Positions 7,315-15,741 of a stretch of DNA of 64,000 bases are shown one piece after another. Position 1 is the first letter of the stretch. Each line of letters opens with the position of its first letter. This DNA comes from Actinomadura madurae (lineage in GTDB: Bacteria; Actinomycetota; Actinomycetes; Streptosporangiales; Streptosporangiaceae), in assembly GCF_900115095.1 (NCBI RefSeq), contig NZ_FOVH01000003.1, positions 124,001-188,000 of the forward strand, in the 5' to 3' direction. The notes under the pieces are model-generated. The model was not told the origin of the DNA and made no database searches. It saw only the letters and a program-made list of their open reading frames with translations. Position numbers and translations under genes: made by a program.

Positions 7315-9765
7315 TCAGCCGTCGAGCAGCGTGTGCTTCCAGTCGGGGTCGGCGGTGAGGACGGTCAGCCGCTGCGTCGCCCGCGACACCGCCACGTACA
7401 GGACGCGGAGGCCGCGCGGCGACTGGGCGGCGACGGTCTCGGGCGCCACGATCACGGCCGCGTCGAACTCCAGGCCCTTGGCCTCCAGGACGTCCAGCAC
7501 CTGCACCCGTTCCGGCAGCCCCTCGCCCAGCCGTTCACGGTCGGCCTCCGACCAGGCGGCATGGCCGGGCGAAGGGTCGAACAGGGACGTCTGGGCCTCC
7601 GGCGGCGCGGCCAGGGGGAGCGGGACGATCACGCCGATCGTGCCGTCGACCTGGCCCAGCAGTTCCTCGGCGGCCTCCCGGGCGGCCGAGGCCAGATCGT
7701 GTTCCGGGACGATGGAGACGATCGGGTCGATGCCGGACGTCCGGACGGCGCGGGCGGGGGAGGCGTCCGGCAGCGCGCGGGCCAGCACCCGGGCCGACAC
7801 CGCGGCGATCTCGGTGGAGTTGCGGTAGTTCGTCGTCAGCTCGTACTCGTGCCGCGTGCGGGGCGCCGCCTTGCGGGTGCGGCGGCGGCCCCGGGACGGC
7901 CGCTCGCCGCCGAGCGCGGCCTCCATCGCCTGCCGGGCGGCGTCCAGGTCCTCCCAGGCGCTCTGCGCGGGGTCCTCGACGATCGTCCAGCTGGCCTGGC
8001 GGCCGCGGCGGCCGAGCATGCGCCACTGCATGGGGGAGAGGTCCTGCGCCTCGTCCACGACGATGTGGGCGTACTCGGGGCGTTCCTCCACCACGCCGTC
8101 GTCCACGCGCCGCGACCGCTCCACCCGTTCGATGGACGTGGTCAGCTCCTGCATCTCCGGCTCCCACGTGTCGTCCACGACCTCCTCGCCGGTGAGGATG
8201 TTGACGCCGTCGACGACGAACGGGTCGTCCTCGGACGGGGCGGTCCGGCGGCGGGACGGGCGGGGCGGCGGGCCGAGCAGCGCGTCCAGCTCGTCGAGCA
8301 GCGCGACGTCCTGGTAGCTGAGCGGAGCGTCGTCGCCGGCCCAGGACGCGGCGACCGGCTCGACGGCGGCGCGGTCGAGGTCGCGGCCGGCGGCGCGGCG
8401 CAGCCGGGCGGGGTCGCCCAGCGAGCGGAGCACGTCCAGCGGCCGGCGGATCGGCCACCAGGAGACGAGGAAGTCGGTGAAGGCGCGCTGCTCGCGGACC
8501 CGCGCGTCGAACTGGCCGCGCTTGGGGTCGCCGTTCCCGTTCCGCCCGCCGCGCGCCGGCTCGTCGTCGAGGGAGGCGAGGCCGTCGGCGGCGAGGATCG
8601 CGTTCCACAGCCCCGCCTCGGCGCCCTCCTCGGCCTCGGCCGCCTCCGGGCCGCCGATGTCGGTGAAGCGCTCCCAGAGGGCGTCCAGGAGCATCTCCGC
8701 GGCCCGGCCGCGGGCCGCGTTCACGCTCCCGCGGCCGCGCCGGTGCAGTTCGGTCCTGATCCGGTCGAGGCGGGCGCGGTCGAGCGTCACGACGACGCCC
8801 TTGTGCACCACGCGGAGCTCGTCGGGCGCGCCGGGCGGGTGGTCGGCGACGGCGCGGCGCAGCACGGCCGCCATCGCGCCCGCGCCCTTGACGCGGGCCG
8901 TCTCCGGCGGGTCGTGGACGGTCGCGGTGACGCCCTCGACGAGGTCGCCGAGCGAGCGCAGCGTGGCCGAGCCCTCGCCGAGCGACGGCAGCACCCGCTC
9001 GATGTAGGCGGTGAACCGGCGGTTCGGGCCGATCACCAGGACGCCGCGCGAGCCGAACCGGCGCCGGTGCCGGAACAGCAGGTAGGCGACCCGGTGCAGG
9101 GCGACGGCGGTCTTGCCGGTGCCGGGGGCGCCGCGCACCAGGACCGTCCCGTCGGCGGGCGCGCGGATCACCTCGTCCTGCTCCCGCTGGATCGTCGCGA
9201 CGATGTCGCGCATCGCGCCCTCGCGGGTGCGGGCGAGCGAGGCGAGGAACGCGCCGTCGCCGACGATCGTCATCCCGTCGGAGGCGTCCGGGTCGAGCAG
9301 GTCGTCCTCCAGGTCGACGACCGTGTGCCCGCGCGAGTGCAGCACCCGGCGGCGGACGACGCCGCGCGGGTCCTCGGGGGTGGCGCGGTAGAAGTCCTCG
9401 GCGGCGGGCGCCCGCCAGTCGATCACCAGGGAGTCGTGCTCGCTGGTGCGGACGCCGATGCGGCCGATGTAGCGGACCTCGCGGGAGGCCAGGTCGAGCC
9501 GGCCGAAGACCAGGCCGTCGTCGGCGACGTCGAGGGCCTGGGCGCGCAGCGCGGCCTGGTGGACCATCGCGTCCCGGTCGACCAGCGAGCCCTTGGTGCC
9601 GGCGAGCGACTGCCGGTAGCCCTCGCGGATCATGGCCTGGGCGTCCGCGCGCATCTCCTCCAGCCGCGCGTACGCGATGTCGACATAGCGCTGCTCGGCG
9701 GCGATCTCCTGGTCTTTCACCGTGCCGCCGGGGCCGGTCGGCCGCCCGTTGACCTGGGACGACAT
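7315..9765 (-). CDS. HelD/HelR-like superfamily 1 helicase (RNA polymerase-associated ATPase)
   Basis: Predicted 816-residue UvrD/Rep-type ATPase. Walker A GAPGTGKT is at 212-219, Walker B VVDEAQD near 569-575, TTNYRNS near 645, and LYVAVSRATQRLTVLT near the end. The N-terminal 60 residues are a charged helical region (EQRYVDIAYARLEEMR), as in HelD/HelR proteins that insert into RNA polymerase, recycle stalled enzyme and can give rifamycin tolerance. That role is known for the family; here it is inferred. I do not see a clear rifamycin-associated element upstream. ATG 9765 follows GAGGAG. Confidence 0.85.
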   Translation of the reverse strand: MSSQVNGRPTGPGGTVKDQEIAAEQRYVDIAYARLEEMRADAQAMIREGYRQSLAGTKGSLVDRDAMVHQAALRAQALDVADDGLVFGRLDLASREVRYIGRIGVRTSEHDSLVIDWRAPAAEDFYRATPEDPRGVVRRRVLHSRGHTVVDLEDDLLDPDASDGMTIVGDGAFLASLARTREGAMRDIVATIQREQDEVIRAPADGTVLVRGAPGTGKTAVALHRVAYLLFRHRRRFGSRGVLVIGPNRRFTAYIERVLPSLGEGSATLRSLGDLVEGVTATVHDPPETARVKGAGAMAAVLRRAVADHPPGAPDELRVVHKGVVVTLDRARLDRIRTELHRRGRGSVNAARGRAAEMLLDALWERFTDIGGPEAAEAEEGAEAGLWNAILAADGLASLDDEPARGGRNGNGDPKRGQFDARVREQRAFTDFLVSWWPIRRPLDVLRSLGDPARLRRAAGRDLDRAAVEPVAASWAGDDAPLSYQDVALLDELDALLGPPPRPSRRRTAPSEDDPFVVDGVNILTGEEVVDDTWEPEMQELTTSIERVERSRRVDDGVVEERPEYAHIVVDEAQDLSPMQWRMLGRRGRQASWTIVEDPAQSAWEDLDAARQAMEAALGGERPSRGRRRTRKAAPRTRHEYELTTNYRNSTEIAAVSARVLARALPDASPARAVRTSGIDPIVSIVPEHDLASAAREAAEELLGQVDGTIGVIVPLPLAAPPEAQTSLFDPSPGHAAWSEADRERLGEGLPERVQVLDVLEAKGLEFDAAVIVAPETVAAQSPRGLRVLYVAVSRATQRLTVLTADPDWKHTLLDG

Positions 9766-9793
9766 GCAGGCTGCTCCTCGCGCGTGTCTCGCG

Positions 9794-9823
9794 CCGGGGA
9801 CGTCCCCCGGCACCCCGAAGGGG
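9794..9823. promoter_or_regulatory. Two hairpins upstream of the helicase
   Basis: Two adjacent inverted repeats sit between the SDR gene and the helicase: CCGGGGA-CG-TCCCCCGG (9794-9810) and CCCC-GAA-GGGG (9813-9823). On the transcribed strand the shorter hairpin comes first. They could end transcription of the SDR operon or control entry into the helicase mRNA. No T-run follows. Confidence 0.45.
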
Positions 9824-9856
9824 CGAAAGAGACAGCTTATGCGGTCCCGCGGGGGT

Positions 9857-10480
9857 TCATCGCGGGGCGCGGATCAGGGCAGGTGGGCGGCGGGTCGGCC
9901 GGGCCCGCACGTGGATCCGCGCGGCGGGCCGCGCGAGGGAGCGGTCCATCGCGTCGAGGACGAGCCCGTGCGAGGCCCCGTCGGCGTGGACGCAACGGAG
10001 CGTCACGCCCTGCCCGCCGCGCTCGGCCCAGAGCGCGTCGGCGTAGGCGGCCACGGCCGCGGCGGCGGCGCTCGCCGGCGGGCCCGATCCGCCGGGGCAC
10101 AGGAACAGCTCGCCGGCTCCGCGGTCGAGCATCCCCGGCAGCGTCGCTTGGACGACCGTCACCGCGCCGAGGACGATGGTCCGCAGGACGCGTTCCACCT
10201 CGGCGGGGGACTGCGCCAGCACCGGACCGGGCGCGGTGGCCGCGGCGGCGTGCACGACGCGGTGCACGGGGCCCGCCATCGCCAGCACGTCCGCCAGGGC
10301 GGCGGGGTCGGTGGCGTCGCACGTCCGGACGTGCGTGTTGGGGGAGCGCAGCGCCGTCGCGGCCAGGCCCGCCTCGTCCACGTCGACGGCGACGACGTCC
10401 CAGGCCGCCGCCGCGAGCCGCCGCGCCGCGAGCGCGCCCAGCCCGCCCGCGGCACCGGTCACGAGCGCGGTCCGTCTCAT
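9857..10480 (-). CDS. Short-chain dehydrogenase/reductase-like protein
   Basis: Predicted 207-residue Rossmann-fold protein. TGAAGGLG near the N-terminus is the dinucleotide-binding loop and VDVDEAG ends the second strand. The usual SDR catalytic pair YxxxK is missing: the matching stretch reads AAYADALWAERGG, with leucine in place of lysine. It may bind NAD(P) without normal oxidoreductase activity, or use another mechanism. ATG 10480 overlaps the stop of the upstream decarboxylase-like gene (ATGA), so the two are co-translated. The partner suggests a role in a small catabolic or lipid pathway. Confidence 0.72.
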   Translation of the reverse strand: MRRTALVTGAAGGLGALAARRLAAAAWDVVAVDVDEAGLAATALRSPNTHVRTCDATDPAALADVLAMAGPVHRVVHAAAATAPGPVLAQSPAEVERVLRTIVLGAVTVVQATLPGMLDRGAGELFLCPGGSGPPASAAAAAVAAYADALWAERGGQGVTLRCVHADGASHGLVLDAMDRSLARPAARIHVRARPTRRPPALIRAPR

Positions 10481-11214
10481 GCGCGCACCTCCTCGGCGCC
10501 CTGGAACACCATCCGCAGGTGCCCGACGGTGCTGCTGCTCAGCGCCCGCGCCCGGTCCAGGCCGAGCCCGCGCAGCTCCTCCGCCACCGGGTGGTCGCCG
10601 AGGACGACCTTCGCCCCGCCCGGACGGGTCCGGACCCGCGACGGCGTCAGCGTCCACGGCGTCCGGCGGGTCACTCCGTCCAGGCACGAGTAGGCGTCCA
10701 TGCTCGGCGCGCCGGCCGCGTCCGGCATCGGGATCCCCGGCCGGACGGCGACCTCGATCGCCGTCCGCCCGCCGAACCGGACCGCGCACCGCCGCACGCG
10801 TCCGGACAGGTCCATGGGGATGTCGGCGATCTCCTTGGGGAAGCCCCAGATCGTCCGGCCGGCCTCCAGGGTGAACTCCTGGTTGACCGGGAGCCAGTGG
10901 ATGAACGCGCCGATCCCGCGAAGCCGCCCGAGCACCCCGGCGGATCCCGTCCCGCCGGGCGGGCGCACCAGGAACGCGACGGCGAACTCGTGGTACGGGC
11001 CGAGGTCCCCGTCGGCGTACCGGACGAAGGCGAGCGAGCAGATCGCCTTGCCGGGCAGCGGCTCGGCGACCTCCAGACCGGAGTAGGCGATGACGGCCTG
11101 GGCGGCGCCGGCGGGGACGGCGAACATCGCCGACCCGACGGCGGCGTCGCGGATCCGCACCGGAAGGGTGACCCGCTCGCCCTGGATCGGATACGCGTGC
11201 ACGGTGCTTGTCAC
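10477..11214 (-). CDS. Acetoacetate decarboxylase-family protein
   Basis: Predicted 245-residue beta-barrel protein of the acetoacetate decarboxylase superfamily. RTIWGFPKEIADI is the family's lysine-containing motif (the Schiff-base lysine region), preceded by HEFAVAFLV. Family members decarboxylate beta-keto acids or perform aldolase-like chemistry; the substrate here is unknown. GTG 11214 is chosen because it follows closely on an inverted repeat at 11225-11236, probably an operator in the promoter; an in-frame TTG at 11250 would put that operator inside the gene. It is the first gene of a two-gene operon with the SDR-like gene. Confidence 0.75.
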   Translation of the reverse strand: MTSTVHAYPIQGERVTLPVRIRDAAVGSAMFAVPAGAAQAVIAYSGLEVAEPLPGKAICSLAFVRYADGDLGPYHEFAVAFLVRPPGGTGSAGVLGRLRGIGAFIHWLPVNQEFTLEAGRTIWGFPKEIADIPMDLSGRVRRCAVRFGGRTAIEVAVRPGIPMPDAAGAPSMDAYSCLDGVTRRTPWTLTPSRVRTRPGGAKVVLGDHPVAEELRGLGLDRARALSSSTVGHLRMVFQGAEEVRA

Positions 11215-11224
11215 ACCGCTTAGT

Positions 11225-11236
11225 AGAACAGGTTCT
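11225..11236. promoter_or_regulatory. Inverted repeat operator AGAAC-n2-GTTCT
   Basis: AGAACAGGTTCT lies 11 bases before the start of the decarboxylase-like gene. It resembles TetR-family operators of the form AAC-n2-GTT, such as the KstR box of sterol catabolism genes in actinobacteria, with one outer mismatch. Its place next to the start codon fits repression of a very short-leader transcript. Confidence 0.55.
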
Positions 11237-11269
11237 CGTTTTGCTGCCAAGCGGTGGCGCGCGCGGAGG

Positions 11270-11779
11270 TCACCCCTTCTCGGCGGCCGTCCGGATCCGG
11301 TCGAGGGTCGCGCGCATGCCCGTGCGGTTGACCTCGGCGCGGCGTTCGGCCGGGACGCCGGTGAAGACCTTCCCGAGCAGCGAGACGAACGCCGCGCCGC
11401 GGTTGTCGCGCCGCAGGTCCTCCCAGTACTCGGTCAGCCGGGTCCGGGGCGAGGCCGGATCGGCGGCGACGTCCTCGATGCGGTAGCCCCACAGCGCCAC
11501 GGGCATCCCGAAGCTCGACACGCGGAACGCGAACGCCTGGCCCGGCACGGCCGAGGTCACCTGGCACGTGGTGAACCAAACGCGCCACCGGAGCCGGTTG
11601 AACCCGACGAACTTCGCGCCCGGCGCGACCGACCGCCCGCGCACCCAGATCGCGAACACCTCCGGGCTCCACTCGCCCATGCGGCGCAGATCGGCGACCG
11701 TCGCGTACACGGTGCGCGCGTCGGCCGCGACGGCCACGCTCTCCTCGACCACCCACTCACGGTTCATGGCCCCGATCAT
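11270..11779 (-). CDS. SRPBCC (START-like) family protein
   Basis: Predicted 169-residue helix-grip protein of the SRPBCC/polyketide-cyclase superfamily, which binds hydrophobic ligands. NREWVVEESVAVAADARTVY then VADLRRMGEWSPEV is the characteristic first strand and helix pair; RLTEYWED precedes the last long helix. The start may be ATG 11779 or ATG 11767 (MNREW); neither has a strong ribosome binding site. A palindrome at 11788-11803 lies just before it. With the downstream decarboxylase-like and SDR genes it may form a regulon for handling a hydrophobic substrate; this is inference. Confidence 0.8.
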   Translation of the reverse strand: MIGAMNREWVVEESVAVAADARTVYATVADLRRMGEWSPEVFAIWVRGRSVAPGAKFVGFNRLRWRVWFTTCQVTSAVPGQAFAFRVSSFGMPVALWGYRIEDVAADPASPRTRLTEYWEDLRRDNRGAAFVSLLGKVFTGVPAERRAEVNRTGMRATLDRIRTAAEKG

Positions 11780-11787
11780 CCCACTTC

Positions 11788-11803
11788 ATGACCATCTGGT
11801 CAT
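11788..11803. promoter_or_regulatory. Inverted repeat operator ATGACCA-n2-TGGTCAT
   Basis: ATGACCATCTGGTCAT has perfect 7-base arms and a 2-base spacer. It overlaps the stop codon of the HD gene and lies 9-24 bases before the SRPBCC start. The form is typical of TetR-family operators. Confidence 0.55.
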
Positions 11804-12396
11804 TTAAGGTGGGCGAACCGCCGCCGCCAGGAGGAGTACCAGTCCCGGAACCACGGCTCGTCCTCGGCGAGGGGGACGATGTAGGTGATGGTCTCGGCGT
11901 AGTAGCGGCGCTGGAAGTCCGGGGGCATCCGGTCCAGGGTCTGCACGTTGCTGGCGCGGTCGGCGAGCTTGACCAGCACCGCCTCGGGCGGGGCGTCGTT
12001 CAGCCGGCGGAGGTAGGCGGCCCTGGCGGCGCGCTTGGCCTGCCGCCCGGTGCCCGTGGCGGGCGGCTTGGTCACCCAGTCGACCAGCTCGGTCACCTCG
12101 GGGCCGAATCCGGCCTCCACGTCGGCGAGCGTCGCGGGCGTGTCCTCGACGGCGTCGTGCAGAATGGCCGCGGACAGGACGGCGGGCGCCGTCACCCCGG
12201 CCCCGCGCACCAGGACTTCGAGGGCCTCCAGCAGGTGCTCGACGTAGGGCGCGCCCGTCGGCCGCCGCTGGTCGCCGTGCCAGCGCTCGGCGGCGGCGAC
12301 GGCCTCGTCCAGGCCGTCCAGGCCGATGTCCGCGCCGGACGCGGCGATGTCCGCGCGGGCCGTCTCCCAGGCGTGCCAGCGGGTGAAGAGCTCCAC
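11800..12396 (-). CDS. HD-domain phosphohydrolase (RelA/SpoT-hydrolase-like)
   Basis: Predicted 198-residue metal-dependent phosphohydrolase. The metal-binding motif is AAILHDAVEDTP, preceded by PYVEHLLEAL, and followed by KLADRASNVQTL, as in the hydrolase half of RelA/SpoT and in small alarmone hydrolases (Mesh1 type). It has no synthetase domain. The substrate could be (p)ppGpp or another nucleotide; the sequence does not decide. GTG 12396 follows GGAGG with good spacing, so a longer upstream frame is rejected. It is divergent from the beta-propeller gene; the gap holds a 7-bp hairpin (CCTCCCG 12413-12419 with CGGGAGG 12427-12433). Confidence 0.82.
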   Translation of the reverse strand: MELFTRWHAWETARADIAASGADIGLDGLDEAVAAAERWHGDQRRPTGAPYVEHLLEALEVLVRGAGVTAPAVLSAAILHDAVEDTPATLADVEAGFGPEVTELVDWVTKPPATGTGRQAKRAARAAYLRRLNDAPPEAVLVKLADRASNVQTLDRMPPDFQRRYYAETITYIVPLAEDEPWFRDWYSSWRRRFAHLK

Positions 12397-12506
12397 GGTT
12401 CCTCCGTTCTTCCCTCCCGTGTCGCGCGGGAGGCCCGCACAGGGCATGGTGGGTGTCGTCCTAGATGAGCCTTGGTGAGCACAGTAGGGGAGGAGGCGGC
12501 GCGGTC

Positions 12507-14444
12507 GTGGTCGGGAGCCGGCAGCGGCCTGACGGCCGACCGGAGTCCGTGGGCAGGGTCCGCGTCGCTCTCGGGCTGGTCTCCGCGGTGGTGGCCGTGG
12601 TGCTGTGCGTCGTGCTCGTCGACAAGTACGTCCTGCGCGCCGAGTGGTGGCAGGTCCGCCACACCGTCACCGGGACCCCCGTCACCCCGCAGAGCGAGGT
12701 GGGGCCGCCGCCGGGCCCGCTCGCCGTGAGCTGGGAGCGGACGACGCGCACCCACCACGGCTCCGTCGCCGGCTACGACGGCATCGCGCACGAGGTCGCG
12801 CAGGGGCAGGTCGTGACGGCGTCCGGGAACGGCGTCGAGGTGCGGGACGCGCGCACCGGTGACGGCCGCTGGAGCTACCGCCGCTCCGGGTGGACGCTGC
12901 TCGGCTGGGCGTCCACCGGGTCCCGGCTGGTCGCCTACTTCGAGCGGGACGGCGACCGGACGGACCGGGTGCTCGTCGCGTTCGACGCGCTGTCGGGCGG
13001 CCTGCTGTGGCGGCGCGAGGGGGAGCGTCCCGCCGCCGTCTCCCGGACGACGCTGCGCTGGCCCGCCGGGTCGGACGTGCTGCTCACCACCGACGACGCG
13101 CGGCGGACGCTGTTCGGGGTCTCGGCCGTCTCCGGCAACCGGGTGTGGCGGATGGCCCTGCCGCGCGGCTGCCGGCTGTTCGAGGGCGGCGCGCACCCGT
13201 CCGACGGCCGGGAGAGCCTCGCGGCGCTGGGCCTGCACTGCACGGCGGCCGCGGGGAAGGAGGGGGCGGGCAGCCGGCTCCTCGCCGTCGATCCGGCGAA
13301 GGGCGCCGTGCGCTGGGACCGGCGCCTCGGGTCCAGGGAGTCGCCCGAGGTGTCGATGCTGGACGGCGTCACCCTCGCCTCCGACGGGACGGCCCTGCGC
13401 GCCTACGACGACAAGGGGCGCCAGGTCGGGGTCTGGAAGGGCGACGGGGTGTGCGGCGACCTGATGTGCCCCGGCGTGCGGGTCTCGGACCGGCTCCTGG
13501 TCGTCTACCACCCGGAGGGCTCCGGCCCGGACGACGCCCGCATGGAGGCGGTGGACGTCTCGACCGGGCGCGTCCGGTGGGGCCGCGACGTGCCCGCGTA
13601 CGCGGCGCTCGCCCAGGCCGGCGGGCGCGTGTTCGCGCTGCGCCCCCGGCTGTCGGCCGACCTGCTGCCGGCGGCCGTCGACATCGTGGACCCCGGCGGC
13701 GGGGGCGCCACGACCGCGCCGGTGCCGTTCTCGCTGGACCCCGACCTGCCGGGCGCCCGGCCATGGCTGGCGGCGGCGGGCGGGCTGCTGTACGTGGCCG
13801 TCCCGCAGGCGGCGCCCCGCCCGGACGGCGCGGCGCGGCTGCTGGCGCTGCGCGGCGGGCTCACCGGCCCCGGCCCGGCCGAGCTCGGCGGCGTCCCGGT
13901 GGCGGACTGGCCGGACGCGTGCGCCCTGCTGAGGAAACCCGACCTGGCCGCCGCCCGGCTGACCGACCACGTCACCCGGCCGCGGCGCACTTCCGCCGGG
14001 ACGATGAAGCTGCCGCACCCGGTCTCGTGCGCCTACGAACCGCGCCGCAAGGCGAAGCCGGAGGACCCGCCGGAGCCCGGCGAGCGGGCGTCGCCCGAGC
14101 CGGAGCCGAGCGCGACCGGGTCCGCGGCGCCCGATCCGTCGGCGAGCCCGGAGGAGACCGGCCGGCCGGACATGACGGTCCGCGGCCTCGCGGTCAGCGT
14201 CCGCTGGGTGGGCGACACCGACCAGGCGGCCTCGCGGATGCTGGACGCCCTCCAGGCCACGCAGGCGCAGGCGCGGCGGCGCCGCGACATCGGCGCCGAC
14301 GAGGCGTACGAGATCGGCCCGGCGGCCGGGATGATCGTGCTGCGGGTGGGCCGGTACGTCGTGGCGGTCGAGGCCAGCCGCCCGCCCGGGGCGGCGGCCC
14401 GCGTCGCCCGGTCGGTCGCCTACCGGCTGCACCACCCGTCCTGA
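12507..14444 (+). CDS. Membrane-anchored PQQ-like beta-propeller protein
   Basis: Predicted 645-residue protein with one N-terminal transmembrane segment (VALGLVSAVVAVVLCVVLV) and a large extracellular part. Repeats of the kind DARTGDGRWSY, DALSGGLLWRRE and DVSTGRVRWGRD mark a PQQ-type beta-propeller. The C-terminal 170 residues contain CALL and SCAYEP spaced like a DUF3558 domain, after a Glu/Pro/Ser-rich linker. The propeller lacks evidence of cofactor binding, so a scaffold or sensor role is more likely. GTG 12507 follows AGGAGG at 12491; ATG 12465 in frame is an alternative with no ribosome binding site. Confidence 0.75.
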   Translation: MVGSRQRPDGRPESVGRVRVALGLVSAVVAVVLCVVLVDKYVLRAEWWQVRHTVTGTPVTPQSEVGPPPGPLAVSWERTTRTHHGSVAGYDGIAHEVAQGQVVTASGNGVEVRDARTGDGRWSYRRSGWTLLGWASTGSRLVAYFERDGDRTDRVLVAFDALSGGLLWRREGERPAAVSRTTLRWPAGSDVLLTTDDARRTLFGVSAVSGNRVWRMALPRGCRLFEGGAHPSDGRESLAALGLHCTAAAGKEGAGSRLLAVDPAKGAVRWDRRLGSRESPEVSMLDGVTLASDGTALRAYDDKGRQVGVWKGDGVCGDLMCPGVRVSDRLLVVYHPEGSGPDDARMEAVDVSTGRVRWGRDVPAYAALAQAGGRVFALRPRLSADLLPAAVDIVDPGGGGATTAPVPFSLDPDLPGARPWLAAAGGLLYVAVPQAAPRPDGAARLLALRGGLTGPGPAELGGVPVADWPDACALLRKPDLAAARLTDHVTRPRRTSAGTMKLPHPVSCAYEPRRKAKPEDPPEPGERASPEPEPSATGSAAPDPSASPEETGRPDMTVRGLAVSVRWVGDTDQAASRMLDALQATQAQARRRRDIGADEAYEIGPAAGMIVLRVGRYVVAVEASRPPGAAARVARSVAYRLHHPS

Positions 14445-14476
14445 CGCGCCACCCGCCCCCCGACAGGGCGGCCGGC

Positions 14477-15616
14477 TCAGAACTCGGGCACCGGCCGCGC
14501 CTCGGGCTCCGGGTCCGGCGCGGCGCTCGGGGAGCGGCCCGCCCAGGCCTCCAGCTGGGCGACGAAGCGCTCGGCGTGGACGGGCCAGTGGAACCGCTGC
14601 CGGGCGGCCTCGTAGCCCCGCCTGCCGAGGTCGGCGCGGAGGTCGGGGCCGTCCCGCAGCCGCAGCACGGCCTTGGCGGCGGCCTCCGGGTCGCCGAACG
14701 GGACGATCAGCCCGCATCCGGCGGGCTCGACGATGTCCACGGCCGGCGGGTTCGGCGTGCTGACCACCGGCACGCCGCGGGCCATGTACTCCACGACCTT
14801 CGTCGGCATCGAGTGCCGGTAGTTGGGCTCGTCGTGCAGCAGCGCCAGCCCGGCCATCGCGCCCTCGGCGATGCGCAGCGCCCGGTCGTTCGGGACGAAC
14901 CCGTACCAGCGCACGATCCCCTCGCGCTGCGCCTCCCGCAGCTCCTCCCGGACGTCGGCGTCGGCCGCGCCGATCAGCTCGACCAGCACGCCCGCGGCGG
15001 TCAGCGTGCGGGCCATCTCGATCATGTCGAGGGCGCCGCGGGCCCGGGACAGCTGCCCGACGTACACGGCGCGGCGGCCGTCCGGCGGGCCCGGGGGCAG
15101 GTCGGAGACGTAGGTGGTGTTCGGCACGACCGGGTGGTCCTCGCGGAACCGGGACCGGTAGCCCTCCTCGGCGAGCAGCAGCCGGTGCCGCCGCTCGCTG
15201 CGCCGCTCCAGGCGGTGCACGGCCGGGCGCAGCACGGGCCGGGCCGGGCCCGGCAGCCAGCCCTTGGCGGTGAGGGCGGCGGCGGTGTCCTCGTGGACGT
15301 CCCAGACGACCGTCCGCTCGCGGACCTGGCGGGGGAGGGACACCAGCAGCTCGGGGTCGTGCAGCAGGATCAGGTCGGCGTAGGAGGCGTGCTCGGCGAG
15401 GGCCCGGTGGGCGGCGCGCAGGGCCCGCAGGCGCCGCCGCCCCGTGGCGCGCGGGATGTCCACCGGGCTGATCTGCCGCCACGGCGTCGCATTGCATGCC
15501 CGGAATGGCGCGATATATGTGACCTCATGGCCGGCGTCGAGCAGCGCGCGTATCTGCCGGTGCAGAATGCGCGCGTCCTCGGGATGGTGCACCACCGTGC
15601 AGACGCAGACCCGCAT
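14477..15616 (-). CDS. Family 4 glycosyltransferase
   Basis: Predicted 379-residue GT-B glycosyltransferase. VVHHPEDARILHRQIRALLDAG is the N-domain start; YVGQLSRARG begins the C-domain, and HSMPTKVVEYMARGVPVV with EPAGCGLIVPFGD is the donor-binding end. These fit retaining GT4 enzymes. ATG 15616 follows GGAGTGAG. It is convergent with the beta-propeller gene (32 bases apart, with CCGCCC/GGGCGG repeats that may end transcription) and downstream of wecC in the same direction after a 125-base gap with nothing evident. It probably adds a sugar to the ManNAcA-containing polymer. Confidence 0.85.
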   Translation of the reverse strand: MRVCVCTVVHHPEDARILHRQIRALLDAGHEVTYIAPFRACNATPWRQISPVDIPRATGRRRLRALRAAHRALAEHASYADLILLHDPELLVSLPRQVRERTVVWDVHEDTAAALTAKGWLPGPARPVLRPAVHRLERRSERRHRLLLAEEGYRSRFREDHPVVPNTTYVSDLPPGPPDGRRAVYVGQLSRARGALDMIEMARTLTAAGVLVELIGAADADVREELREAQREGIVRWYGFVPNDRALRIAEGAMAGLALLHDEPNYRHSMPTKVVEYMARGVPVVSTPNPPAVDIVEPAGCGLIVPFGDPEAAAKAVLRLRDGPDLRADLGRRGYEAARQRFHWPVHAERFVAQLEAWAGRSPSAAPDPEPEARPVPEF

Positions 15617-15741
15617 AACACTCACTCCGCAACATGCCGAAAAACGTGCCCTCGCCGCCGAGTCTCGGACGTCGATGGAAATTGCCGATGAATTCCCGCT
15701 GTCCCTGACATGGACGCTGCCGGGCGACTCGTTCCCGTCTG

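Noticed and set aside
7333..11223. Rightward open frame of about 1300 codons opposite the helicase and SDR genes
   Set aside because: Antisense shadow of well-supported leftward genes with clear family motifs; no protein-like pattern.
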